Below, piece by piece: positions 54,161 to 63,215 of a stretch of DNA of 64,000 nt (positions are counted from its first letter, which is position 1; each line of letters begins with the position of its first letter). Below the pieces are notes generated by a model. It made no database searches and was not told where the DNA came from. It saw nothing but the letters and a program-made list of their open reading frames with translations. The stretch comes from Bacteroides zhangwenhongii (lineage in GTDB: Bacteria > Bacteroidota > Bacteroidia > Bacteroidales > Bacteroidaceae). The position numbers and the translations under genes are program-made. Location of the stretch: NCBI RefSeq assembly GCF_009193325.2, contig NZ_CP059856.1, positions 1,178,001 to 1,242,000 on the forward strand. The letters are read 5' to 3'.

Positions 54161-54455
54161 CCCATCTGTTAGGAAGCATTTCTCTATATTTTTCAAGTGG
54201 TGTGTTCGGTTGCCATTCGGCTGTTCTGTTTATCACATCCGTGAGATACTCAAATAGATTCACTTTATGCATCCTACAAGTGAGTGCTATCGTGTAGAGT
54301 ATGGCGCTTCGTTCAGCACCTTTATGGCTACCGAAGAACAATGAGTTTCTTCTTGATAGGGATATGTACCGGTTCATCCGTTCAATGGCGTTATCCAAAA
54401 GTTTTGATAATGCCATTGAATCCAGGATGCTGTTTATCATAATATTGTATTTCAT
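54144..54455 (-). pseudogene. C-terminal fragment of an IS66-family transposase
   Basis: The 103-codon frame encodes the closing part of the IS66 DDE transposase and its C-terminal element: LDNAIERMNRYISLSRRNSLFFGSHKGAERSAILYTIALTCRMHKVN, then a VNLFEYLTDVINRTAEW tail. The upstream ~400 residues with the first two catalytic acids are absent. The break lies about 30 bp from the end of the GH109-like gene. Confidence 0.85.
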
Positions 54456-54483
54456 TAATTCAATTTCGGTACATAAAGATCAC

Positions 54484-56013
54484 TTACCTAAGTTTACTTT
54501 TTTCTTTTAGTTTTTTAGTAAAAGCCTTGGCTTTTTCCATACTATTGGCTTCTTCTTCCTGAGTAGCATAAGCGTGTTTGTAACCTTGTATTTTGTTCCA
54601 TTCACCACGGGTAAAATCTGGAAATGCGACAGATGCACAATTGTTGTCCATTGACAATTCACCTAATTCTGCCAAGCAACACCATTCAGCCAAATCATAG
54701 ATATCCATATCTAATGGTAATCCATTCTGTAAACAATAAATCAGACGGCTATCCATTATAAAATCCATTCCGCCATGTCCACCTACTTCTTTAGCCATCT
54801 CACCATATTTTTTTAAAATAGGATGTTGATACTTTTCTACTAACGTTTTCATCTCATTTTCAGGTAAAAAGTTATGTGAGGTCAAGTTATCCACTTTGGG
54901 CTTCATTCCGGATGCACTCATCTGATTAGAATCCAACGCATATCCTTCTGTCGGATATTTATTAGCCAGTCCCTTAGTACCTGTAAGCTGATATAAACGG
55001 TTGTAGGGTTGTGGGGTCATTACATTATGTTGTATTTCAATAACTTTCCCGTTTTCTGTACGAATAAGTGTAGTCGTATGGTCACCATTGCGGAAGTCGT
55101 TACACGTTTCCCCTGTTCTTTTTTCAACCAGGTCTTTGCCAATGACAGATTTTGTATCCATTGCAATCAATGTTTTCATACGATCTCCGCGATGGATATT
55201 TAAGGCTTGAGCCACAGGCCCCAGACCATGAGTAGCATATACATCTCCGCGATGTTTCATGTTATATTCCAATCTCCATCCAAGTTTGTCATCCTTTCCT
55301 TTTTTCCAATAATAATCCCAAAACTCATCGAGGTTATGAATATAAGCTCCTTGTGCACGAATGACCTCACCGAATACCCCTTGTTGAGCCATATTTAAGG
55401 TATTCATTTCGAACCAGTCATAACAACAGTTTTCTAAAATCATACAATGTTTACGGGTCTTTTCTGACATATCAATCAAAGCCCAACATTCTTTTAGGCT
55501 CATAGCGGAAGGCACTTCAATAGCCGTGTGCTTGCCATTCTCCATTGCACACATAGCTACAGGGAAATGATGTAACCAATCCGTTGCAATATAAACTAAA
55601 TCAATATCATCCCGTTTGCATAATTCTTCATATCCTTTTTCACCTGAATAAACAGTAGCCTCGGGCATAGAAGCCTTCTTTAATAACTTTTGACATTCTT
55701 CCGCACGTTCTTTCTCATAGTCACACAATGCTACAATCTCCACACCCGGGATATAAGTGAAACGTTCTACCGCTGCCGGACCACGCATCCCTAATCCAAC
55801 GAATCCTACACGAACAAATTCCATTTTGGGAGCTTTTAAACCTATTACACTAGTTTGCCCGGTAGGACGTTCAGGAGTTTCAATAACAATAGTCCCCTTA
55901 TCCCAATGCCATTTTGTTCCGAGATTTGAGACTTGTGTATCAGAAGAAGATTGTGAACATGAAATGGCCAATATAGCCACAAGCATTACTAGTAAAAAAT
56001 TGTATTTTCTCAT
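54484..56013 (-). CDS. Gfo/Idh/MocA-fold lipoprotein, probable GH109 alpha-N-acetylgalactosaminidase
   Basis: A 509-residue lipoprotein (AISC, Cys19). The Rossmann motif GLGMRG is within residues 73-78, then VALCDYEKERAEEC and AIEVPSAMSLKECW. The later YATHGLGPVAQALNIHRGDRM matches the His-containing motif of GH109 enzymes, which cleave alpha-GalNAc by an NAD+-dependent oxidation-elimination route. An exported Rossmann enzyme with a lipobox is typical of GH109. A plain Gfo/Idh oxidoreductase is the alternative. It is the last gene of PUL 2, 19 bp after the GH3 gene. Confidence 0.82.
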   Translation of the reverse strand: MRKYNFLLVMLVAILAISCSQSSSDTQVSNLGTKWHWDKGTIVIETPERPTGQTSVIGLKAPKMEFVRVGFVGLGMRGPAAVERFTYIPGVEIVALCDYEKERAEECQKLLKKASMPEATVYSGEKGYEELCKRDDIDLVYIATDWLHHFPVAMCAMENGKHTAIEVPSAMSLKECWALIDMSEKTRKHCMILENCCYDWFEMNTLNMAQQGVFGEVIRAQGAYIHNLDEFWDYYWKKGKDDKLGWRLEYNMKHRGDVYATHGLGPVAQALNIHRGDRMKTLIAMDTKSVIGKDLVEKRTGETCNDFRNGDHTTTLIRTENGKVIEIQHNVMTPQPYNRLYQLTGTKGLANKYPTEGYALDSNQMSASGMKPKVDNLTSHNFLPENEMKTLVEKYQHPILKKYGEMAKEVGGHGGMDFIMDSRLIYCLQNGLPLDMDIYDLAEWCCLAELGELSMDNNCASVAFPDFTRGEWNKIQGYKHAYATQEEEANSMEKAKAFTKKLKEKSKLR

Positions 56014-56032
56014 TTTATTTAGTAGATTAATT

Positions 56033-58630
56033 TTAAAAGTTTTCTTTCATCATTTGTATGTTGATCTTATGTTGTCCGCTTGCCCGTACTTTTTGGCTCG
56101 CATAGCCTTTTTTGGAGAACAAGAGAATATCATCTGAATGTGCTGGTAAGGAATAAGATCCCTTTGCATCAGTCATAACTTCCTCTTCAGAATTTATAGT
56201 TTTTACTTTCACTCCGGCTATTGGTGTAGCTTGGACATCACGAACAATTCCTTCTATGCGTATAATTTTACCGGTGGTTATTACGGGGGCTTTTGACAAA
56301 CTGTTTTCCTCTAAAGAAATAGGCTTATTGCCTACCCATACTGGTAATTTATAATATATTTCGTCTGAAGAAGTGCCTACTTGGATTTCGAACTTACCAG
56401 GTTCCAAATATCGGTCTCCGAAATTACTAGTCAAGTAAAGTTCATGTACAGGTACTTTTAGCTGCACCAGCTTTTCCTCGCCTGGTTGTAGTTCTATCTT
56501 TTTAAACCCCTTCAGTTGTTTGACCGGTGTCATGACCGTGCTAACCACATCGTGAATATATATCTGAACAACTTCTTTTCCCGTTAATTCTCCACTATTT
56601 TTTACTTTTACGGATATGCGTATTGTGTCATGAGGCTGATAGCTTGTTTTATCAGTAGTGGCTTGCACGTATTCAAAGCGGGTATAACTTAATCCATGTC
56701 CAAACGCCCATAAGGGGGCAGGACTTGAAAAAACATAATCTCGTCCCGGAGAGGTATATGTGCCAGGTTCTTTATAGTATCCTTTGTCAGTAGGAAGATA
56801 ATTATAATAAGTAGGCAAATGACCTGTACTTTGAGGAAAAGAGAATGGCAGTTTTCCAGAAGGATTAACTTTGCCAAACAGAATATCAGCAATGGAGTTT
56901 CCAGCCTGTTCTCCAGCATACCATTGAGCCAATATAGCGGGTACTTTTTCTTTTATATAGGGTATGGCAAATGGTTTGCCGGCTACCAAAACCACAACAA
57001 CAGGTTTGCCTGTCGCGCATACGGAACGGATGAGTTGTTCCTGCGCTCCTGTTAGGGAAATATCACTAAGGTCTATTCCCTCTCCACTTGTCGAGGGTTC
57101 ATTACTGTGGCGCACAAATGCCGTACTGGAACTTCCTACAAATACTAGAGCAATCTCACTATCGTGAACAGCTTTAACAGCCTCCGTTATCAATGTCGTA
57201 TCCATTGACGCTAACGAACATCCTTTTGCGTAATTTATTTTCACCCGTTTTCCGAGCAGATTTCGTATGCCTTGGAGTGGCGTGATGCCGTCACTTTGGT
57301 TTTTACTCCATGTATAATCTCCGAATTGCACACAATCGGCATTAGGCCCGATTACCGCGATAGATTTTAGTTTTGTGCAATCCAAAGGTAGTAAATCTCC
57401 TTCGTTCTTCAATAATACTGTAGATTCATCAGCGATCTGACGAGAAAGCTGTATACTTTCTTTTGCACGCAACGGAAGATGATAGGAAGCTTTCTCTTGA
57501 AAAGGGTCCTCAAACAAACCTGATTCAAATTTAGCCCGTAATACACGTTTCACAGCTTGATTTATGTAACGAATGTCAAAGTTTCCATTCTTCACCTGCT
57601 TTGCTAATGTTTCAAAACAAGGACTGGAGGCTTCCACGTCAAGACCTGCTTCTAAAGCTTGACGGGCAGCTTCAAAATCATCACCTGCAGTTTTATGGAA
57701 TGATTTTAACATAGCCACTACTCCCCAATCAGAATATACATACCCTCGGAAACCAAATTTGTTTCGAAGAATTTCCGTTAACATGAAATGTGAAGCTGAA
57801 TTGGGAACTCGATTCCAAGCGTTATAGCTTGACATGACTGCCATCACGCGGTTTTGTGCAAGAACCGTTTCAAAAGGTTTCAGATATATGTCGAATAAAT
57901 CACGAACCCCACAGTCAACAGAAGCTAAGTTTAATCCTCCTGATGGATTGCCATGAGGGCCGTAATGTTTTAGCATAGGGGAGATTCCATGATCCATATA
58001 CCCTCGCACCTCCGCTACTGCCATAGCAGAACAAAGAAAAGGATCTTCTCCGAAAGACTCCTCAACTCGTCCCCAGCGTAATTCACGTGCTACATCAATA
58101 CAGGGGGAGAGTACTTGTTTAACTCCCATCGTGTTCAGCTCACCGGAAATATGTTTGGTTTTCGCATACGCCAATTCAGGGTTAAAAGTGCTTCCTAATG
58201 CAATGTTCTGCGGATAGATAGTAGTCCCTTCATGGACTACTCCATGAAGAGACTCCGCAACCGAGAATCCGGGAATGCCTAAACGTGTGTGCTTTATCAG
58301 ATATTCTTGTATCCGGCGGAAGTTTTTGCGACAATGTGAGGCTGTGAGTGGAAAACCCTCAAAGAACCCGTATCCTATGTTGCCACATGTTACTTCTAAC
58401 TTATTCGGATTTAGTTCTTGTCCGTCAAATACTTTGTACGAATGGAGATGGGTAATCTGCCCTATTTTCTCTTCCAAAGTCATCCGACCTAACAAGTCGT
58501 TCACTCGTTCTTCTACGGACAGTTGCGGATTTTGATAGGGAAGCGTTTGCTGTGCTTTCACTATCAGGGTCGTAAAGAACAAGATACTGACTATAATCAA
58601 TGTACGAATATACCTTCTTATACGTTTCAT
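56033..58630 (-). CDS. GH3 beta-glycosidase with C-terminal carboxypeptidase-like domain (PUL 2)
   Basis: An 865-residue exported enzyme (signal peptide to LIVKAQ, about residue 27). It matches the PUL 1 GH3 throughout: AESLHGVVHEGTTIYPQ, KHYGPHGNPSGGLNLASV, nucleophile Asp in GYVYSDWGV, VFVGSSSTAFVRHSNEPSTSG, and the same C-terminal module (RIEGIVRDVQATPIAGVKV...TDAKGSYSLP). By eye about 70% of aligned residues are the same. They differ mostly in the linker and tail. It likely has the same or a neighbouring specificity. Confidence 0.9.
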   Translation of the reverse strand: MKRIRRYIRTLIIVSILFFTTLIVKAQQTLPYQNPQLSVEERVNDLLGRMTLEEKIGQITHLHSYKVFDGQELNPNKLEVTCGNIGYGFFEGFPLTASHCRKNFRRIQEYLIKHTRLGIPGFSVAESLHGVVHEGTTIYPQNIALGSTFNPELAYAKTKHISGELNTMGVKQVLSPCIDVARELRWGRVEESFGEDPFLCSAMAVAEVRGYMDHGISPMLKHYGPHGNPSGGLNLASVDCGVRDLFDIYLKPFETVLAQNRVMAVMSSYNAWNRVPNSASHFMLTEILRNKFGFRGYVYSDWGVVAMLKSFHKTAGDDFEAARQALEAGLDVEASSPCFETLAKQVKNGNFDIRYINQAVKRVLRAKFESGLFEDPFQEKASYHLPLRAKESIQLSRQIADESTVLLKNEGDLLPLDCTKLKSIAVIGPNADCVQFGDYTWSKNQSDGITPLQGIRNLLGKRVKINYAKGCSLASMDTTLITEAVKAVHDSEIALVFVGSSSTAFVRHSNEPSTSGEGIDLSDISLTGAQEQLIRSVCATGKPVVVVLVAGKPFAIPYIKEKVPAILAQWYAGEQAGNSIADILFGKVNPSGKLPFSFPQSTGHLPTYYNYLPTDKGYYKEPGTYTSPGRDYVFSSPAPLWAFGHGLSYTRFEYVQATTDKTSYQPHDTIRISVKVKNSGELTGKEVVQIYIHDVVSTVMTPVKQLKGFKKIELQPGEEKLVQLKVPVHELYLTSNFGDRYLEPGKFEIQVGTSSDEIYYKLPVWVGNKPISLEENSLSKAPVITTGKIIRIEGIVRDVQATPIAGVKVKTINSEEEVMTDAKGSYSLPAHSDDILLFSKKGYASQKVRASGQHKINIQMMKENF

Positions 58631-58648
58631 CTAATATGATAGTTATTG

Positions 58649-59845
58649 TTATTTGGAACGAATAGGACGGGTAATCACAAATTCGCAGAATTCATGATAC
58701 AGTGCTTGATCAGCTTCATTGGCAGAGCTCTTTAATGAAAGAAGGTTTCCACCGCCTTCATAATATGCTAGGCGTTTAGTGTCCCATATTTGATGAGTTT
58801 TAAATGCTTTCATATAGTCTTTCATACGGGGATAATAAATATTGTGTTCTGAATTATTTGCTAACACCCGATAATCAAACTCAAATTCCATATCCAAATT
58901 TTCCCTTTTCGCTGTTTTACAAGTTTCTTCTAGGACAGCGTATGACTGTTCTGTATTAAAGAAATAGTTAGGCTGGTAGTAAGCATTGTTGAATCCCAAA
59001 GTTTCCCATCTATCATGTCCTTCTGCCCCACGATAAGGTATCCAGTTGAAACTATATTTGAATTGGTTGACGTAAACTCCTACTTTAGATATAATATCTC
59101 TGGTAGTTCCAGCTGTTTCCGCCAACCAATAGAAGCCTGCCAATTCTATATTCTGATACTGCATCTCGTTGAATTTGCTGCGGACATAGTCTATGTACCA
59201 TTTACAAGCATCTACCCGATCTTGTGCGATGGAAAAATCCATGATATGTCCATCCAAGTTTCCCCAATATACGGTAGTCGAATTTTCATTTGCCGGTGTC
59301 TTGTGAGTTACCGGTTCCGGAATGGCAATGACTACTCTATGTTTCGTTTTTGGGGTTCCCAAACGCTTTTGTGCATTTGATATGGCACGATTCAATGCTC
59401 CCAGTCCGGTACTACTTGCAAAATAATAATCAACCAATCTTTTCCAATCCTTTTGATTGGCTGCATCCAGACCTTCTTGATTTTCGTAAGTGTAGGTTTT
59501 ATTGGTTCCTCCATTACCTGTGTCTTTCAATTCCAGAAACAAAAAGGCGTCGAAGAGCCAGTGCTCTGTTCCAGCCTTATCTTTATAAGTTACATAAGAA
59601 CTTATTCTGTCTACATCCCAATCATAAGGTTCCCTGTGATGTCCTCCTCCATAAATAAGAACCATATCAGTGGAATTCAAAAGTGCTGTGCGATTCTCTT
59701 CCCATGGATAGAGCTCACCCGGATTTACCGGAGGAGTAGGGGGAACTTCTTTATCGTCTGATGGACCGTCAGAAGAAGAACATGAAACACATAATGCCAT
59801 CAAAGAGCATAATAAAAGTACACTGAATTTGATAAATTTTCTCAT
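58649..59845 (-). CDS. DUF4855-like lipoprotein (PUL 2)
   Basis: A 398-residue lipoprotein (CVSC, Cys22) paralogous to 46067-47269. Shared blocks are NRTALLNSTDMVLIYGGGHH, YVTYKDKAGTEHWLFDAFLFLEL, KHRVVIAIPEPV, YQNIELAGFYWLAETAGTTRDII, YSFNWIPYRGAEGHDRWETLGFNNAYYQPNYFF (in pieces) and LDMEFEFDYRVLANN. The conserved Glu in FYWLAE and the E-F-E/D cluster are candidate catalytic residues. The ATG at 59845 puts the lipobox at a normal distance; the longer frame adds 24 unrelated residues. Function unknown. Confidence 0.75.
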   Translation of the reverse strand: MRKFIKFSVLLLCSLMALCVSCSSSDGPSDDKEVPPTPPVNPGELYPWEENRTALLNSTDMVLIYGGGHHREPYDWDVDRISSYVTYKDKAGTEHWLFDAFLFLELKDTGNGGTNKTYTYENQEGLDAANQKDWKRLVDYYFASSTGLGALNRAISNAQKRLGTPKTKHRVVIAIPEPVTHKTPANENSTTVYWGNLDGHIMDFSIAQDRVDACKWYIDYVRSKFNEMQYQNIELAGFYWLAETAGTTRDIISKVGVYVNQFKYSFNWIPYRGAEGHDRWETLGFNNAYYQPNYFFNTEQSYAVLEETCKTAKRENLDMEFEFDYRVLANNSEHNIYYPRMKDYMKAFKTHQIWDTKRLAYYEGGGNLLSLKSSANEADQALYHEFCEFVITRPIRSK

Positions 59846-59938
59846 AATCAATTTTGTGAAGTTATGTAGTTTATAAAATGCAATTAGATGACTGATAGGA
59901 TTATACAGCTCTACCAACCATCTAAAAGTTATTGAATG

Positions 59939-61165
59939 TTATTTATATTCCCAGAATCGGAATTCGGTAAAAGTATAAACACGAGCTCTCCAATCATCAG
60001 GGGAACCAGAATGCACAAACCAGGTTTCTTTGGCATTTACTCGATAATAACGGGCTTGTTTGGCCTGTTCCTTTTCAATTGTAATACAATCTCCTTCAGC
60101 AAAATTACTTGGGGAATCTGGATTATAATTATAGCTGCCGAGTAATGTCCAACCATCTAAAGAACCATTCTTTGCAGGTTCTCCTTCTTGACAATAACCA
60201 TAAAGATCAAATTTGGTAACTTGGGTATTTGCTTCATTCCAATAACGATGTGCACTAAATTTTGCTAGATACATCATTTTACCAGCATCGACTGTTAGGA
60301 ATGTTGCATCTGCCGCACCATTATATTGGCAAGCAAAAGGACTCCATCCTACAGCCCCATAATCGGACGGAGACGACATATATTTACCGTCAATTAGTTT
60401 AGCAAAATCAGTTGTACCTAGTCCAAGACTACTATCAACAATATTTGCATCATTATCCAATTTATATTCTTTAAGTGTTGTATAGTCTACCAAAGTAGAG
60501 ACTAATTCGGTCTGAGTTACCACTAAATTGTAAGTAACATCTTTCTGTACATCATTTACAATGATAGATTTCGTTTTAGTTTCACTAAAGTCGCATACCG
60601 TTTCCAAAGCAATAGGATCTACTAATTTCACATGTGGTTTCACTTCAATAGTCAGTGTCGTTTCTGATAAATCCACCCAAGGACCAAAATTTAATTTAAT
60701 TGTGTGATTAGTATAATCAATTTCTCCTGTAGCAGTCTCACCGCCTGCTTTTGCCACCAGACTTACAAGAGGTTTTTCAATAAACTCCGCCTTTTTCTTA
60801 GCCGTTACTGTATAAGTCACATCTCTTTCGATATTGTTTATCACAACATTTACCGGTTGGGTTAAGTCCCATACACCTTCCGGGCTTGACGGAGATATAA
60901 GTGTAGCTCGTTTCGGTATATTCAAATTAACAGTCATATTTGACAAATCAGTCCAAGCTTCGACTTCCAATTTAATAGTACGTTTATTGTCATCAATGAC
61001 ACCTTCAAAAATATCTTCTTGTTCCATTGCCGTCAAGCTGATGATAGGACGCATTACAGGATTCACGGGAACTTCTGTTTCAAACTCCGCATCCGCATCA
61101 CAAGAAGTCAGCATTGACATACTTGCAAATGTAGCGAGTATTGCGTATAAATATATTTTCTTCAT
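59939..61165 (-). CDS. Surface lipoprotein with Ig-like repeats and discoidin-like C-domain (PUL 2)
   Basis: A 408-residue lipoprotein (MLTSC, about Cys20). Two DUF5018-like Ig repeats occupy ~35-205 (RTIKLEVEAWTDLSNMTVNLNIPKRATLISP and HTIKLNFGPWVDLSETTLTIEVKPHVKLVDP). A C-terminal ~180-residue beta domain (KLIDGKYMSSPSDYGAVGWSPFACQYNGAADATFLTVDAG...KFDLYGYC...WRARVYTFTEFRFWEYK) resembles the F5/8 (discoidin) sugar-binding fold. It lies between susD and the DUF4855 gene, the usual place of a surface glycan-binding protein. The ATG at 61165 gives a proper lipoprotein signal; the longer frame does not. Confidence 0.82.
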   Translation of the reverse strand: MKKIYLYAILATFASMSMLTSCDADAEFETEVPVNPVMRPIISLTAMEQEDIFEGVIDDNKRTIKLEVEAWTDLSNMTVNLNIPKRATLISPSSPEGVWDLTQPVNVVINNIERDVTYTVTAKKKAEFIEKPLVSLVAKAGGETATGEIDYTNHTIKLNFGPWVDLSETTLTIEVKPHVKLVDPIALETVCDFSETKTKSIIVNDVQKDVTYNLVVTQTELVSTLVDYTTLKEYKLDNDANIVDSSLGLGTTDFAKLIDGKYMSSPSDYGAVGWSPFACQYNGAADATFLTVDAGKMMYLAKFSAHRYWNEANTQVTKFDLYGYCQEGEPAKNGSLDGWTLLGSYNYNPDSPSNFAEGDCITIEKEQAKQARYYRVNAKETWFVHSGSPDDWRARVYTFTEFRFWEYK

Positions 61166-61181
61166 AACTATATACTTTTTA

Positions 61182-63203
61182 TTAATTAGCAGTATTACCA
61201 CTCCACCATGGATTCTGAACCAATCCCGGACACTTATCCATTTCTTTTTGCGGAATAGGGAATAAATAGTACTCTTTATTGAATACCCTTTTTTCAAAAA
61301 CAGCACGTTTATAGAAACCTTCAAAATTGAAATCATTTGAACCTACATCACCAGCATCAACATTCATTCCCCACATACTGCCTCCATCACCATATATTCG
61401 ACCGTCTTTTTCTTCACCGGTCACAGGATCTGTTACAATTTTATCCGGTGTGTGGGCTTTCCAAAGACGACGAGTTGTGAAATAACGGTCACCTTCAAAA
61501 CAAAGCTCAATCTGACGTTCACGAATAATGTATTCATGCATTAAAGCTGGGTCAGAAGCTATTTCAGGAGTAGCGACAAACGCGCTTTCCACACCTGCTC
61601 TTTTACGAATTTGATCCCAATATTTACGAATGTCCGCATTGGTAGGATCATAATTACTTAACGCTTCTATATAGTCTAACAAGATTTCAGCATAGCGTAT
61701 GTAAGTGCAAGCATAGTTTTGAGGATAAGCACGGTTATACATATCTGCCTGCGGGTCGTTACGCTTGAATACTAACATACCCGTTTTAGAGTAGTTCGCA
61801 TAATTAATAGATGGACGAGCTGCTCCTCCTAAATATAATTCTGCACGTCCGAAACCATCTTTTTGTCTTCCAGTACTCCATTCGTTACGAATGTTTTTAT
61901 CATCCGACAGACTAGGTATCACTCTGTGATTATATAGGATAGCTGCATAGAAACGAGGCTCACGATTGCAGAACATATTCCAGTCACCTTTCCAATGCCC
62001 CCATGCCTTACTATCACGGATGTCTGCTATGATACCTTTACGACCTTCTTCGGAAGTAATATCATATCCGTTGGGATTCCAATTATCTCCACCGTCAGCC
62101 GCAAATCCTTTTTCAACATAACCGGAACCGGCCACATCGATAGGCTTTCCGTTTTTCATCAGAAAAGCATCTACCAGTCGTAAAGTGGGACTTACTCCAC
62201 CCAAACAGTGAGGACCGGGTGTATTGTGTACCATCCATGACCGCTGAAATGTATCATCATATTGTCCTTCTGACCTGGCCCATATTATCTCACAATTCCA
62301 AGCCTTTAGTTGAACATCCACACATGATTTATACGGATTAAACTCTGTATCCCCATTCTCATCATTCCGGTATAGTTTCAAACGAGTGTCCGGATATTTC
62401 TCTGCCATATCTATGACGGCTTTTGCTGCGGCTGCCGCATCTTTCCACTTCTGTTCACTGTAAGTAGTATTAATAAGTGGGGTACCATCATGATTCTTGA
62501 AGTTGGCATATTCCGCATTACCATTAAATTGAGGAGAGGCGGCCAAATTACGTACAATTGCTTTTACTGCTAGACAAACCAATTTGTTCGGTCGTCCCAA
62601 ACGGGTCTGGTCATCCCAATAATGCATCGGTAGGTCATAAGCTGCTAAGTCCATCATTTGGCAAATATATTCTACGCATTCATCATAGGGGGCACGCTGC
62701 ATATTTGCAAAATCTGTTTCCGAAGGGAGCAATTCTTTAATTAACACTACCGGACCATATTGACGAAGAAGAAGATAATAATAATATCCACGTAGAAAAC
62801 GGACCTCAGCTTTATAACGTGTTTTCAACTCGCTACTTAGTTCGCCGCAACGATCTACATTGTTCTCAAATGTCAAAGTAGCACGAATAGCTTGATAAAA
62901 ACGAGCGTATCTATCACACACCAATTCGCTGGAGGGTGTCCAGTCACCTCTGTTGAAGTTATCCGCCTGATAGAAATTCCAGGTTATATTACATTCATCG
63001 GCTGCCCCAACCCAAGGTTCATGTTGATGCAAATGCCCTGTGGGAATTCCTCCATAACAATTGGCCAGATACTTCTCCGTTTCCATGCGGGAACTCCAAA
63101 CCATTTCATCTGTTTTCATATCATCGGGCTGTTTGTCCAAGTAGTCAGTACAACTAGTCGACAATGCCAACAAACTAAATAAAACTATAATATATTTTTT
63201 CAT
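61182..63203 (-). CDS. SusD/RagB-type glycan-binding lipoprotein (PUL 2)
   Basis: A 673-residue SusD-like protein (LSTSC, Cys18) starting CTDYLDKQPDDMKTDEMVW. RYKAEVRFLRGYYYYLLLRQYGPVVLI (about residues 128-154) and the C-terminal YIRYAEILLDYIEALSNYDP...RERQIELCFEGDRYFTTRRLW are family hallmarks. It is about 100 residues longer than the PUL 1 SusD, and the two are only distantly similar, so the two loci may bind different glycans even though the enzymes are alike. Confidence 0.95.
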   Translation of the reverse strand: MKKYIIVLFSLLALSTSCTDYLDKQPDDMKTDEMVWSSRMETEKYLANCYGGIPTGHLHQHEPWVGAADECNITWNFYQADNFNRGDWTPSSELVCDRYARFYQAIRATLTFENNVDRCGELSSELKTRYKAEVRFLRGYYYYLLLRQYGPVVLIKELLPSETDFANMQRAPYDECVEYICQMMDLAAYDLPMHYWDDQTRLGRPNKLVCLAVKAIVRNLAASPQFNGNAEYANFKNHDGTPLINTTYSEQKWKDAAAAAKAVIDMAEKYPDTRLKLYRNDENGDTEFNPYKSCVDVQLKAWNCEIIWARSEGQYDDTFQRSWMVHNTPGPHCLGGVSPTLRLVDAFLMKNGKPIDVAGSGYVEKGFAADGGDNWNPNGYDITSEEGRKGIIADIRDSKAWGHWKGDWNMFCNREPRFYAAILYNHRVIPSLSDDKNIRNEWSTGRQKDGFGRAELYLGGAARPSINYANYSKTGMLVFKRNDPQADMYNRAYPQNYACTYIRYAEILLDYIEALSNYDPTNADIRKYWDQIRKRAGVESAFVATPEIASDPALMHEYIIRERQIELCFEGDRYFTTRRLWKAHTPDKIVTDPVTGEEKDGRIYGDGGSMWGMNVDAGDVGSNDFNFEGFYKRAVFEKRVFNKEYYLFPIPQKEMDKCPGLVQNPWWSGNTAN

Positions 63204-63215
63204 ATTCGATGCGTT

